A stretch of 64,000 nt of DNA from Paenibacillus sp. H1-7 (GCF_022354825.1 NZ_CP031168.1:2915501-2979500); one strand, 5' to 3'. Shown: positions 43,286 to 52,345, counted from the first letter of the stretch. Numbers and translations are program-made. Notes: generated from the sequence alone by a model not told the origin.

Positions 43286-44011
43286 ATGGGCAAAGCGTTC
43301 GATATTCAATTGGTGGGAGTGTTCCTGCCCAAGCTTTTATCTTATTTGCACATTACCCTGTTCATATTGGCCGCCTCCCTGCTGCTCGGTTTGGCCGTAG
43401 GCTTCCTCATTGCCATTCCGAGATTGTACCGGTGGCCGGTGCTTGACAGAGTAATTATGATCTATGTGTCATTCATAAGGGGAACGCCGATTATCATTCA
43501 AATGTTCCTCGTCTATTACGGTCTCCCCGAGCTGCTGAAGTGGTTCCGGCTCGATGTGACAGACGTGGAGGCCATCGTATTCGTCATCATTACTTACGGA
43601 CTTCATATAGGAGCTTATGTGTCCGAAATCGTCCGCTCCTCCGTCAACAGCGTGGACCGGGGGCAGCTCGAGGCCGCCTATTCGACGGGAATGACAGGCA
43701 AGGATGCGTTCGTGCGCATTGTGCTGCCTCAAGCGATGGGGATTGCCTTGCCGAACTTCGGCAACCTGGTCATCTCCAGCATGAAGGATACGTCGCTCGC
43801 GTTCTCGCTAGGCGTAATGGATATGGTCGGCAGGGCGGAAACGCTGTTTACGACGAACCATTTTCTCGAAATTTATATGGCGCTAGCGATCATCTACTAT
43901 ACGATATGCATTGCGCTGGAATGGCTGTTCGCCGTAGCGGAGCGCCGATTGCTGAGGCATGAAAGGAAGCTGGCCGCAGGTCCGACTGGAGGGGTGACTT
44001 ATAACGCTTGA
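43286..44011 (+). CDS. Cystine-type amino acid ABC transporter permease (TcyL-like)
   Basis: 241 aa with five membrane helices. The HisM/GlnP-type permease signature is present: [48 protein letters not shown], and the EAA loop FVRIVLPQAMGIALPNFGN. It is the first of two permease subunits for the preceding binding protein. Its 3' end contains GGAGGGG, which serves the next permease gene. Confidence 0.92.
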   Translation: MGKAFDIQLVGVFLPKLLSYLHITLFILAASLLLGLAVGFLIAIPRLYRWPVLDRVIMIYVSFIRGTPIIIQMFLVYYGLPELLKWFRLDVTDVEAIVFVIITYGLHIGAYVSEIVRSSVNSVDRGQLEAAYSTGMTGKDAFVRIVLPQAMGIALPNFGNLVISSMKDTSLAFSLGVMDMVGRAETLFTTNHFLEIYMALAIIYYTICIALEWLFAVAERRLLRHERKLAAGPTGGVTYNA

Positions 44012-44045
44012 TCCCTTATTTATCATTGAAGCCTTTTGGGACATT

Positions 44046-44711
44046 TTGGAGGCGCTGCCGCTTACGTTATTCATTTCGATCATCCCTTTGCTGTTCGGAT
44101 TTGTGATCGGCACGGCGATAGCCTTGGTAAGAATTTACAAGGTGCGGTATATCCATTGGATAGCAAGCTTTTACGTGTCCTTCATCCGGGGCACTCCTCT
44201 GCTGCTGCACATTATGATTATTTATTTCGGCCTGCCGATGCTGTTCGACTATTTGGCGGAGCTGTACGGCTGGGGGTTCCGCTCGAAGTCGATTCCGCTA
44301 GTTACCTTCGTGCTGATCGCGTTCTCGATCAATTCCGGCGCTTACATGTCCGAGGCGATCCGTTCCGGTATTTTGTCGGTATCGAGCGGTCAAATGGAGG
44401 CTGCTTACTCGGTCGGGATGACGACGGCGCAAGGGCTGAGGCGCATTGTCATTCCGCAGGCGCTGATGGCAAGCTTGCCGAATTTGCTTCATAAATTTGT
44501 CGGGCTGCTGCACGGTTCTTCGCTCGCGTTCACTATTTCCCTGCAGGAGCTGAACGGCAAAGCCAACATTGTGGCGACTTCGAACCTGAAATTTCTCGAG
44601 GCGTTTATTGCTGCCGCATTGATTTATTGGGCGCTGACGTTCGCTGCGGAGAAGGTGACGTACATGCTGGAGCGCCGTTTGAATGTATATAACCGGGGAG
44701 GAGTCGTATGA
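44046..44711 (+). CDS. Cystine-type amino acid ABC transporter permease (TcyM-like); start uncertain
   Basis: 221 aa from TTG 44046, but that start has no ribosome binding site. In frame upstream to the stop at 43995 there is no ATG, GTG or TTG, yet the codons encode sensible family sequence (ITLDPLFIIEAFWDI). A strong SD, GGAGGGG at 43988-43994, is correctly spaced before ATA 44001, so the real protein may be 236 aa starting at AUA. Further features: [51 protein letters not shown], and the EAA loop [15 protein letters not shown]. It pairs with the preceding permease. The stop overlaps the ATPase start (ATGA). Confidence 0.85.
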   Translation: MEALPLTLFISIIPLLFGFVIGTAIALVRIYKVRYIHWIASFYVSFIRGTPLLLHIMIIYFGLPMLFDYLAELYGWGFRSKSIPLVTFVLIAFSINSGAYMSEAIRSGILSVSSGQMEAAYSVGMTTAQGLRRIVIPQALMASLPNLLHKFVGLLHGSSLAFTISLQELNGKANIVATSNLKFLEAFIAAALIYWALTFAAEKVTYMLERRLNVYNRGGVV

Positions 44712-45460
44712 TCGAGCTGAAAAACATCCGGAAGACGTTCGGAAAGCAGGAGGTGCTGAAAGGAATCGATCTGACGGTCAGCAAAGGGGACGTTGTAGTC
44801 ATCCTCGGGCCGAGCGGTTCCGGTAAAACGACGCTGCTCCGCTGCATTAATTTCCTGGAGCGGCCGAATGATGGGGAGGTGGCCATAGGAGACTTCCGCG
44901 TTTCCTGCAAGCACCCGAGCAAAACGGACATTTTGACGGTGCGCCGAAAAACGGCGATGGTGTTCCAGCATTACAATCTGTTCAAGCACAAGACGGTTGT
45001 GGAAAATGTCATGGAAGGTCTCGTCGTCGTGCAAAAGCTCCCGAAGGAGGACGCCCGGGAGAAAAGCCTGAAAATGCTGGAGAAGGTGGGCTTGTCGCAT
45101 AAGGTGGACGCATATCCCGTCGAGCTGTCCGGCGGACAGCAGCAGCGGGTGGGCATCGCACGAGCGCTGGCGCTGAATCCCGAGGTGATCTTGTTCGACG
45201 AGCCGACTTCCGCTCTCGATCCGGAGCTTGTCGGTGAAGTGCTATCCGTCATCCGCAAAATCGCCCACGAGGGCGTGACGATGATTGTGGTGACTCATGA
45301 AATGAGCTTCGCACGAGACGTTTCCAACCATGTCGTCTTCATGGATGACGGCAAAATTGTAGAGGAAGGGAAGCCGGACGATATTTTTGCCCGGCCCAAA
45401 GAGGAGAGGACGAAGCAATTCTTGAAACGAATTACCCCGGAATGGAGCTATGTCATTTAG
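44708..45460 (+). CDS. Cystine-type amino acid ABC transporter ATPase (TcyN-like)
   Basis: 250 aa. Walker [10 protein letters not shown] (34-42), signature [19 protein letters not shown], Walker [16 protein letters not shown] and the H-loop [13 protein letters not shown]. This is the length and pattern of polar amino acid ATPases such as TcyN/YxeO. It starts inside the permease stop codon and completes the binding-protein/two-permease/ATPase importer. SD GGGGAGGAGT. Confidence 0.94.
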   Translation: MIELKNIRKTFGKQEVLKGIDLTVSKGDVVVILGPSGSGKTTLLRCINFLERPNDGEVAIGDFRVSCKHPSKTDILTVRRKTAMVFQHYNLFKHKTVVENVMEGLVVVQKLPKEDAREKSLKMLEKVGLSHKVDAYPVELSGGQQQRVGIARALALNPEVILFDEPTSALDPELVGEVLSVIRKIAHEGVTMIVVTHEMSFARDVSNHVVFMDDGKIVEEGKPDDIFARPKEERTKQFLKRITPEWSYVI

Positions 45461-45502
45461 ATTGAAACGATTTTGCTGGGAAAAGGTTCGGAGGTGTGCC
45501 GA

Positions 45503-46003
45503 TTGAGCGAGGTTTACCGGTTGGCCCGGCCGGAGGATGCAGAAGAGGTGCTGCGAATCATCCGCGGAGCCTATGCGTCCCTTGAGCGTCTGGGTATAGA
45601 ATTTCGTGCCGTCCATGCCGATTTGGCCATGGTCAGAGACAATATTATTCATCATTCCTGCTTTGTCCTTTTTCAAGGCGATGCGATGACGGCAACCATC
45701 TCCTTACGGTCGCTGGAAGAAGTGACGGAATATCCTTTTTTGTACTGGTTCGCCGTCGATCCGCTTGTAAATGGCCGGGGTGTCGGCACGAAGCTGCTGA
45801 CGTTTGCGGAGGAAACGGTCGTAAGGGATACGATGGGAGCCCCTGCCGTTACTTTGGCGACATCGCTAAAGCATCCTTGGCTGCTGCCGATGTATGAACG
45901 GAGAGGCTACGAGCGCTTTTACGAGCGGGAATTGGGGAAGGACGACAAGCTAGTATTTCTAAGTAAGCGACTGCTGCCTGAGGCGCAAACCATTTTATCC
46001 TAG
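45503..46003 (+). CDS. GNAT N-acetyltransferase, copy 1 (SnaA/YxeL-like role)
   Basis: 166 aa from TTG 45503 (SD GGAGGTG 6 bp upstream). It has the GNAT fold: N-terminal YRLARPEDAEEVLRIIRGAY, then FAVDPLVNGRGVGTKLLTFAEE with the acetyl-CoA phosphate loop GRGVG, and MYERRGYERFYERELG. In the yxe and sna operons a GNAT enzyme N-acetylates the imported S-substituted cysteine so that the monooxygenase can act. Here it lies directly after the cystine-type ATPase, as yxeL or snaA lie near their transporters. Substrate is inferred from context. Confidence 0.85.
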   Translation: MSEVYRLARPEDAEEVLRIIRGAYASLERLGIEFRAVHADLAMVRDNIIHHSCFVLFQGDAMTATISLRSLEEVTEYPFLYWFAVDPLVNGRGVGTKLLTFAEETVVRDTMGAPAVTLATSLKHPWLLPMYERRGYERFYERELGKDDKLVFLSKRLLPEAQTILS

Positions 46004-46015
46004 GAGGACGGTCTT

Positions 46016-46483
46016 ATGAGTCAACAAGTGATCGATCTTGTACCGTATACGAACACGTATCACCAATTAAAGGCTGCTGTAGAAGGATTATCGGAGGAGC
46101 AGCTGAAATTCAAGCCGGCGCCCGACAAATGGAGCGTTACCGAGGTGCTGTCCCATCTGGCGGATCACAGTATCGTATTCTCGTTTCGCATCCGCAAAGT
46201 GATCGCGGAGACCGACGTTCAGCTGGCGGCTTTTCAGCAGGACCCATGGGTCGCCCATTCCAAAGCCAATGAAGGGTCGGCTGCGGATGTTTTGGACGTG
46301 TTCGGTGCGCTGCTGGCCTATAACAGCCTGCTCTTTAAACGGCTATCCGCTGCCGATTGGCACAAATCGGGGGTGAATGGGAAAGGGGAAACGGTCACGC
46401 TCGAGGACTCCTTGCTGGCCTTTGTTCGCCACGTACAGACGCATTTGGGCCAGATTGAGCGGATCAAGAGTGCGCTGCAATGA
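46016..46483 (+). CDS. DinB/YfiT-family metal-binding protein
   Basis: 155 aa with SD TAGGAGGAC. It is a four-helix DinB fold: FKPAPDKWSVTEVLSHLADH, with metal-binding His 47, His 139 and His 143 (RHVQTHLGQIERI). Some DinB members are thiol transferases using bacillithiol or mycothiol, which would suit a sulfur-compound pathway, for example removing an electrophilic S-substituent. Others have no known activity. The stop codon overlaps the start of the following amidohydrolase (ATGA), so it is translated together with the pathway enzymes. Confidence 0.87.
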   Translation: MSQQVIDLVPYTNTYHQLKAAVEGLSEEQLKFKPAPDKWSVTEVLSHLADHSIVFSFRIRKVIAETDVQLAAFQQDPWVAHSKANEGSAADVLDVFGALLAYNSLLFKRLSAADWHKSGVNGKGETVTLEDSLLAFVRHVQTHLGQIERIKSALQ

Positions 46484-47670
46484 GCGTTACCGATGTAACG
46501 AATTGGCTGACGGAACCATGGCTGGAGCATTCGAGAGCGTTATACCCGAGATTGGTCGAGTTTCGCCGCGATCTGCACCGGCACCCCGAATTATCGATGC
46601 AGGAAGTAGAGACGACTCGCAAAATAAGGGAATTTTTGGAAAATGAATCGATAACCATCCTTCCTCTTGATTTGCCTGTGGGTGTCTTGGCCGAAATCAA
46701 GGGAGCTTATCCCGGGCCGACGATTGCGCTCAGAGCCGATATCGACGCGCTGCCGGTCCAGGAGGAGACCGGATTGCCGTATGCTTCTACGGTGAGCGGC
46801 AAAATGCATGCCTGCGGGCATGATTTTCACACGGCTGCGATTCTCGGCGCCGCCGTGCTGCTGAAGAAGCACGAGAGGCTCTTGCACGGCAGCGTGCGGC
46901 TCTTGTTTCAGCCCGCCGAAGAGAAGGGGACCGGAGCGCAGGCGATGATAGAAGCCGGAGCGCTGGAGGGCATCGCAGCGATCTTCGGCATGCACAACAA
47001 GCCGGACCTGCCGGTAGGCACGATCGGCTTGGCGCCCGGCCCGCTGATGGCGAGCGTCGACGGCTTCAAGATCAAGGTGCGCGGCAAAGGGGGCCATGCC
47101 GCCGTACCGGATGCCGCCATCGATCCAATCGTGGCGGCAAGCGCTATCGTCGGCGGCATCCAGACGGCCGTGAGCCGCAACACGAGCCCGTTCGACCGCG
47201 TCGTCGTGAGCGTATGCAGCTTCCACGCGGGTACGACGTGGAACGTGATCCCGGACACGGCCGTGCTCGACGGCACGGTGAGGACGTTCCGCCCGGAGGT
47301 GAGGCACGAGATGCCGGACCGGCTGCAGCGTATCGCGACGGGGATCGCCGCAGGCTACGGTGCTTCCGTCGAGCTGAGCTGGTATTCGGGCATTCCGACG
47401 GTGAATAACGATGCAGCCGCCGTAGACATTGTCCGTGAAGCGGCCGACGGCTTGCGGTTGACGGTCGTGGACGCAGTACCTTCCGCCGGGGGAGAGGATT
47501 TCGCGCATTATCAGGAGAAGATCCCCGGCTGCTTCCTGTGGATGGGGACGGGCGGAACGGAGGAGTGGCACCACCCGAAATTTACACTGGATGAGGAGGC
47601 GCTGATTCCGGGAGCGGCATTATTCGCGTTGACGGCGGTTCACGGGCTGCACAAAGTGAAGGCGGAGTAA
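46480..47670 (+). CDS. M20D amidohydrolase, copy 1 (SndA/YxeP-like N-deacetylase)
   Basis: 396 aa. M20 peptidase family marks: RRDLHRHPELSMQEVET, IALRADIDALPVQEETGLPYAS, metal site MHACGHDFHTAAILGAA, FQPAEEKGTGAQAMIEAGAL, FGMHNKPDLPVGTIG, the lid domain with GKGGHAAVPDAAIDPI, and the C-terminal SAGGEDFAHYQEKIPG. These enzymes remove N-acyl groups from amino acids. In the S-cysteine salvage pathway the last step is deacetylation of N-acetylcysteine; this is the likely role. Starts in the DinB stop codon. Confidence 0.92.
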   Translation: MSVTDVTNWLTEPWLEHSRALYPRLVEFRRDLHRHPELSMQEVETTRKIREFLENESITILPLDLPVGVLAEIKGAYPGPTIALRADIDALPVQEETGLPYASTVSGKMHACGHDFHTAAILGAAVLLKKHERLLHGSVRLLFQPAEEKGTGAQAMIEAGALEGIAAIFGMHNKPDLPVGTIGLAPGPLMASVDGFKIKVRGKGGHAAVPDAAIDPIVAASAIVGGIQTAVSRNTSPFDRVVVSVCSFHAGTTWNVIPDTAVLDGTVRTFRPEVRHEMPDRLQRIATGIAAGYGASVELSWYSGIPTVNNDAAAVDIVREAADGLRLTVVDAVPSAGGEDFAHYQEKIPGCFLWMGTGGTEEWHHPKFTLDEEALIPGAALFALTAVHGLHKVKAE

Positions 47671-47681
47671 GGGGGAACTTC

Positions 47682-48272
47682 ATGGGAAGCTTGAAGCTGA
47701 TTACAATTCGGGATGCAGGAGCTGCGGATGAGGAAGCGGTCCGTCAATTGATGCTCGGTGCGTACGAGCAATATGCTGCCGTGCTGCCTCCTGCCCGCTG
47801 GGAAGCGTACCGGGAGTCCATCGCAAGCTCTGCGCACGGCGACGGTCCCATTGCCCGGATCGTTGCCGAAATAGAGGGGGAAATCGTCGGCAGCGTGCAG
47901 CTGTTCGACTCCTCCTTGGCGGCTTATGGCAGGCCGGAGCTGGATATCCGGTCACCGATTATCCGGCTGTTGTCGGTATCGCCTCAGTCCCGGGGATTGG
48001 GAATTGCCACGGAGCTTATTAAGGAAAGCGTTCGCCGCTGCCTGGCGCTGAAAGCCTCAGCGCTGCATTTGCACACGTCCGACATGATGCAATCCGCCGT
48101 AAGGCTGTATGAAAGGCTGGGCTTTGAACGCGCGGCGGACAAAGATATCCGCAACGGAGACGCTTTGATCAAAGGGTATCGCCTGCTGCTGAACGAATCG
48201 ATTTTGCTGCAATGGCAGGAAAGGCTGGTAAGGCAGGAAGCAGCGCATCCAAGGACGGGTGGAGAACAATGA
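47682..48272 (+). CDS. GNAT N-acetyltransferase, copy 2
   Basis: 196 aa with SD AAGGGGGAA. It has the GNAT fold: LITIRDAGAADEEAVRQLMLGAYEQY at the start, IVAEIEGEIVGSVQLF, IIRLLSVSPQSRGLGIATELIKES with acetyl-CoA loop QSRGLG, and LYERLGFERAADKDI. It does not closely resemble the first GNAT at 45503, so a different amine substrate is likely, perhaps another S-substituted cysteine. It lies between the two amidohydrolase genes and overlaps the second by 4 bp. Confidence 0.88.
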   Translation: MGSLKLITIRDAGAADEEAVRQLMLGAYEQYAAVLPPARWEAYRESIASSAHGDGPIARIVAEIEGEIVGSVQLFDSSLAAYGRPELDIRSPIIRLLSVSPQSRGLGIATELIKESVRRCLALKASALHLHTSDMMQSAVRLYERLGFERAADKDIRNGDALIKGYRLLLNESILLQWQERLVRQEAAHPRTGGEQ

Positions 48273-49495
48273 CGATAGCGGATCTAGCGTATCCCCTGTT
48301 TGACTATATAGATTCATTGGAAGAGGAGCTAATATCCATCCGCAGAGAGCTGCACCAGCATCCAGAGCTGTTGTTCGATGTTCACCGGACATCGGCCCGT
48401 GTTGCCGAATTGCTGGAGCAATGGGGACTCGAGGTGCGAAGGCACGTTGGAAAGCACTTCGGAATGGGCGTCGTCGGTATCCTTAAGGGAGAACGGCCTG
48501 GCCGCACCGTCCTGCTGCGTGCGGATATGGACGCGCTTCCGATCCACGAGGAGAACGATTTGCCGTATCGTTCCCGCCTCGACGGCAAGATGCACGCGTG
48601 CGGGCATGATGTGCATACAACGATGCTGCTAGGCGCAGCCAATGCGCTTAGCCGATTCAAGGAGCACCTGAGGGGAACCGTCAAGTTCGTCTTCCAGCCG
48701 GCCGAAGAAGGCGCCAAGCCGAGTCCGCTGGACGGGAGACTGATCAGCGGCGGGCGGGACATGGTGGAAGCCGGCGTGCTGGACGGGGTGGACCTATGCT
48801 ACGCCCTGCACGTATGGCCGGAGCTTCCCGTCGGCACAATCGGTGTACATTCGAAATATGCGATGGCGGCCTCGTCCCATTTCACGGTCGAATTTCAAGG
48901 CGCCACCGGTCATCACAGCACGCCGCAGTTGGCTGTCGATGCGATCCTTATGGTCTCTCAGTTCATCACCGAGATGAAGGTGATGATGGCGTCGGAGATC
49001 AATCCGCTGGAGCCGGCCGTATTGTCGTACGGCACCCTGCATGCAGGGACGGCGATCAATACGATTGCGGATAACAGCGTATTGACGGGCACATTCCGTG
49101 CCTTTGACAAGGAGACGGTGGACAAAATACGCCACGCATTGGAGAACCGCTCGCAGTCCATTGCGGAGAGCTATGGCGGAACCCGCTCGGTCCGGCTGCG
49201 TGTGGGGACCGCTTTACGGAATCATCCTGAGGCCGTCCGGCAAGTGATGGAAGCGGGAAGCCGCGTATTGGGCGCAGAGCGAACGATCCTGATGGATACG
49301 CCCAGCTTGGCGGGTGAGGATTTTGCCTTGTACGTAGAGCAGGTTCCGGGTGCGTTTGCTTTCATCGGCGTTGGCAATGCGGACAAGGGGATCGTCCACT
49401 CCATCCATCACCCGCAGTTTGACGTGGACGAGAGGGTGCTTATACACGGGGCGAAGCTTCACGTTCAGCTGGTGCTGCAGGCGAGTGAGGAATAG
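48269..49495 (+). CDS. M20D amidohydrolase, copy 2
   Basis: 408 aa from ATG 48269, which overlaps the GNAT stop codon (ATGA) and has SD GGTGGAG. M20D features: SIRRELHQHPELLFDVHRTS, LLRADMDALPIHEENDLPYRS, metal site MHACGHDVHTTMLLGAA, FQPAEEGAKPSPL, ALHVWPELPVGTIG, FQGATGHHSTPQLAVDAI and SLAGEDFALYVEQVPG. It is related to copy 1 but clearly diverged. It is the last gene of the long sulfur cluster, followed at once by a strong terminator. Confidence 0.92.
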   Translation: MTIADLAYPLFDYIDSLEEELISIRRELHQHPELLFDVHRTSARVAELLEQWGLEVRRHVGKHFGMGVVGILKGERPGRTVLLRADMDALPIHEENDLPYRSRLDGKMHACGHDVHTTMLLGAANALSRFKEHLRGTVKFVFQPAEEGAKPSPLDGRLISGGRDMVEAGVLDGVDLCYALHVWPELPVGTIGVHSKYAMAASSHFTVEFQGATGHHSTPQLAVDAILMVSQFITEMKVMMASEINPLEPAVLSYGTLHAGTAINTIADNSVLTGTFRAFDKETVDKIRHALENRSQSIAESYGGTRSVRLRVGTALRNHPEAVRQVMEAGSRVLGAERTILMDTPSLAGEDFALYVEQVPGAFAFIGVGNADKGIVHSIHHPQFDVDERVLIHGAKLHVQLVLQASEE

Positions 49496-49496
49496 A

Positions 49497-49534
49497 AAGA
49501 GGGGGTCCAACTTGACGGACCCCCTCTTATTTTG
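49497..49534 (+). terminator. Strong terminator closing the sulfur cluster
   Basis: A perfect 12-bp stem AAGAGGGGGTCC / GGACCCCCTCTT with an 8-nt loop is followed by ATTTTG. It starts 2 bp after the amidohydrolase stop and also lies just beyond the stop of the convergent aldo/keto reductase gene. Confidence 0.9.
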
Positions 49535-49575
49535 TGTTATAATTAAGGCTTGTCCGGACTGTCTGGACGCGCCAT

Positions 49576-50451
49576 TTACGTTCGTTGGTACCATTGGCCG
49601 GACATCCATTCGGTCGCTTTCCAGCGTAGGACATCGGGATTCGCAAGGTGAATGATTTGCTTAAAAAACTCCAGCTGCTCGATATCCGTCAAAGGCTTGA
49701 AGTTTTTGACAACCGCAAGGTTCTTCTCCAGCTGCTCCATCGACTCCATACCGACAATGGTCGTCGATACAGGCAGCGCCAGCGTATAGCGCAATGCCTG
49801 CTCGTACCAAGGCGCGAGCTTGCCTAGCGCAAATACTTTCATGCCGATGACGGCAATGCCCTTTGCATTTGCTTTCGGAAGAAACTCATGCGCGAAGCTG
49901 TAGATGAAATGATCCGCTGCCGATAAAGCGACCAACGCGCTGTCAAAAGGGAAACGATCGATCGCTTCCAGCTGCACGTTCGGGTTCGTATGCCCGCTGA
50001 TGCTGAGCTTTTTGACGAGTCCTTGCTCACGGGCTTCCAGTAGAGCTTCCATAGCGCCGCCCTTGGCGAAGCACTGGTTCAATTGCTCCAGCGTCATAAT
50101 GTTGTGCAGCCGCCATTCATCGACGTGATCCGTCTGAAGACGCTTCAGGCTCGCTTCCAACAGCCTCAATGAGCCGTCACGGGTACGGTCATGGGTCTTG
50201 GTAGCAATCCATACGTCCTTGCGGCGGGATTGAAGGGCTAGCGCTTTGCCCAGTCGTTCTTCCGATTGTCCGTTAGAATAGCTCGGAGCCGTGTCGAAGT
50301 AGGTGATTCCTTCATCAATGGCCCGGTTCACGATCTTTAAAGCCTCTTCCTCGGTGCATTGATGCTCGTCTACAATTCTTTGTGCGCCAAAGCTGAGGAT
50401 AGGAAAGGAACGGCCGGTTTGTCCAAACGATCGTTGTTCCACATGATTCAC
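49576..50451 (-). CDS. Aldo/keto reductase
   Basis: 291 aa. The TIM-barrel AKR catalytic set is visible: Asp and Tyr in GITYFDTAPSYSNGQSEERLG, Lys in IATKTHDR and His in WRLHNI. It reduces aldehydes or ketones with NADPH in the cytosol; the substrate cannot be told. The gene is convergent with the sulfur cluster and divergent from the SolA-like oxidase, with a 75-bp shared upstream region, so it is a separate unit. Confidence 0.92.
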   Translation of the reverse strand: MNHVEQRSFGQTGRSFPILSFGAQRIVDEHQCTEEEALKIVNRAIDEGITYFDTAPSYSNGQSEERLGKALALQSRRKDVWIATKTHDRTRDGSLRLLEASLKRLQTDHVDEWRLHNIMTLEQLNQCFAKGGAMEALLEAREQGLVKKLSISGHTNPNVQLEAIDRFPFDSALVALSAADHFIYSFAHEFLPKANAKGIAVIGMKVFALGKLAPWYEQALRYTLALPVSTTIVGMESMEQLEKNLAVVKNFKPLTDIEQLEFFKQIIHLANPDVLRWKATEWMSGQWYQRT

Positions 50452-50526
50452 TCCCTGTCATTATGAAATCATTTCCTGCAAATAGTATACCATAAGGAAT
50501 GCTATGAAAAGAAAGGTGGACGTTCT

Positions 50527-51663
50527 ATGCGTACGTCATATGATGTTATCGTTATCGGAGCCGGCTCGATGGGGATGAGCGCCGGCTACTTTTTAGCCAA
50601 GCAAGGGGTCAAGACATTGCTGCTGGATGCATTCGATCCTCCCCATACATCGGGCAGCCATCATGGGGATACTCGTCTCATTCGGCATGCTTACACGGGT
50701 AGCGCGGCTTATACGTCCCTAGCGCTTAGGGCGGACCGGCTGTGGACCGATCTGGAAGCAGCAACCGGAGAGCGGCTGCTTGTACGGTCCGGGGTACTGA
50801 ATGCGGCTTCCGCCGATGATCGTTCCATGGAAGAGAAGTGGAATCGCGCTCAAGAGTTCGGCCTCCAGGTCGAATCGTTGTCAGCTGACGAGATAAGGAA
50901 GCGCTGGCCGGGAATGGAGCTCCCGGAGACGTATCGCGGACTTTACGAGAATGAAGCGGGCTATGTATTCAGCGAAGCGTGCGTCCGGGCCTACCGGCAG
51001 CAGGCGCTGGCCCATGGGGCTGTGCTGCTAGCCAACACGCCGGTAAAACGCATCGAAGCCGCTAACGGCGGCGCAACGGTATATACGGATGCGGGAGTCT
51101 TCACTGCCGACCGGCTGATCGTCAGCCTGGGAGCCTGGTTCGGCAGCATCGGTAATTTCCTGCCGCTTCCGATCCGGGCGGTAAGAAAAGCCGTAGCCTG
51201 GTTTGCCTCGGAGAAAGGCTTGTTCGAGGAAGGCTCGTTCCCCGGATTTACTATAGGAGGGGAAGGGACGGGCACGGATTACTACGGATTTCCGAGCATG
51301 AACGGCTCCGGCGTCAAGATTGGCCGGCACGATTCCGGGCAGCTGTGGACGCCCGGCCAGCCGTTTGAGCCCTTCGGGGCATACCCGGAGGATGAGCAGG
51401 ATCTGCGTCAGGCGCTGCAAGCGTTCATGCCTCGCGCCGCCGGCAAAGTGCTCCGGGGTGTCGTATGCAAATACGAGCTCACCCCGGATGAGGATTTCAT
51501 CATCGATAAGCATCCCGAGCACGATCATATATGGATCGCCGGCGGCTTTTCCGGCCATGGATTCAAGTTTGCCAGTGCCATAGGGGAAGTATTGAGCGAG
51601 CTGGCTACCAAACAAACGACGGAGCAGGATTTGAGCCCGTTTGCCATTTCCCGGTTCAAGTAA
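50527..51663 (+). CDS. N-methyl amino acid oxidase (monomeric sarcosine oxidase/SolA family)
   Basis: 378 aa. An N-terminal FAD-binding Rossmann motif [22 protein letters not shown] is followed by [15 protein letters not shown], characteristic of SolA and monomeric sarcosine oxidase. The C-terminal [36 protein letters not shown] contains the region around the residues that hold FAD and shape the active site; the covalent-FAD Cys in [11 protein letters not shown] is present. It oxidises N-methyl amino acids to the amino acid, formaldehyde and H2O2. Start ATG 50527 with SD AAAGGTGG. Confidence 0.93.
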   Translation: MRTSYDVIVIGAGSMGMSAGYFLAKQGVKTLLLDAFDPPHTSGSHHGDTRLIRHAYTGSAAYTSLALRADRLWTDLEAATGERLLVRSGVLNAASADDRSMEEKWNRAQEFGLQVESLSADEIRKRWPGMELPETYRGLYENEAGYVFSEACVRAYRQQALAHGAVLLANTPVKRIEAANGGATVYTDAGVFTADRLIVSLGAWFGSIGNFLPLPIRAVRKAVAWFASEKGLFEEGSFPGFTIGGEGTGTDYYGFPSMNGSGVKIGRHDSGQLWTPGQPFEPFGAYPEDEQDLRQALQAFMPRAAGKVLRGVVCKYELTPDEDFIIDKHPEHDHIWIAGGFSGHGFKFASAIGEVLSELATKQTTEQDLSPFAISRFK

Positions 51664-51772
51664 GCGAGAGCAAAGGTTGCTTTTCCGGTCCCGTTCGGTT
51701 TATGCTTCTTGGTATATGCTCACAGAAGAACTGCATACAACTGAAGGAAATCGTGAAGGAGAAATCAATGTT

Positions 51773-52345
51773 ATGAAAGCATTGCAGGACAAAATCAAAG
51801 CGGAAGGCACCGTATTAAGCGAGAGCGTATTGAAAGTGGATTCATTCCTCAACCATCAGGTGGATCCGGAGCTTATGCTGGCCATCGGACAAGAGTTCGC
51901 GAAGCGTTATGCCGAAGCAAGAATCGATAAAGTGTTGACGCTGGAATCGTCGGGAATCGCGCCGGCCGTGATGACCGCTCTGGCTTTGAAGGTACCTTTA
52001 ATTTTCGCGCGAAAACAGAAATCGTTAACGTTGAACGAGGATCTCATCGTGAAAACCGTATATTCCTTCACCAAGCAGCAGCAAAACGAAGTGGCGGTTT
52101 CGAAGAAATTTCTGAATCCGGGCGAGAATGTGCTGATCATCGATGATTTTCTTGCCTACGGCGAAGCCGCGCTGGGGATGGCACAAATTGTGGAATCGAG
52201 CGGTGCGGTCGTATCCGGCATCGGCATCGTTATCGAGAAGGCGTTCCAGGATGGAGCGGCTAAGCTTAAGGAAGCGGGATACCGGGTCGATTCTCTTGCT
52301 AGAGTCGCTTCACTTAAGAATAAAGAGGTTGCTTTTGTAGAGTAG
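51773..52345 (+). CDS. xpt: Xanthine phosphoribosyltransferase
   Basis: 190 aa from ATG 51773 (SD GAAGGAG 11 bp away); the open frame extends upstream but only this start gives the normal N-terminus [15 protein letters not shown]. The PRPP-binding loop is [17 protein letters not shown], and the family block [29 protein letters not shown] is also present. It salvages xanthine to XMP. Unlike B. subtilis xpt there is no recognisable guanine riboswitch in the 109 bp upstream, and no xanthine permease (pbuX) gene follows. Confidence 0.93.
   Translation: MKALQDKIKAEGTVLSESVLKVDSFLNHQVDPELMLAIGQEFAKRYAEARIDKVLTLESSGIAPAVMTALALKVPLIFARKQKSLTLNEDLIVKTVYSFTKQQQNEVAVSKKFLNPGENVLIIDDFLAYGEAALGMAQIVESSGAVVSGIGIVIEKAFQDGAAKLKEAGYRVDSLARVASLKNKEVAFVE

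Noticed and set aside
51664-51772. Guanine riboswitch before xpt
   Set aside because: Looked for the conserved aptamer core by eye and found none.
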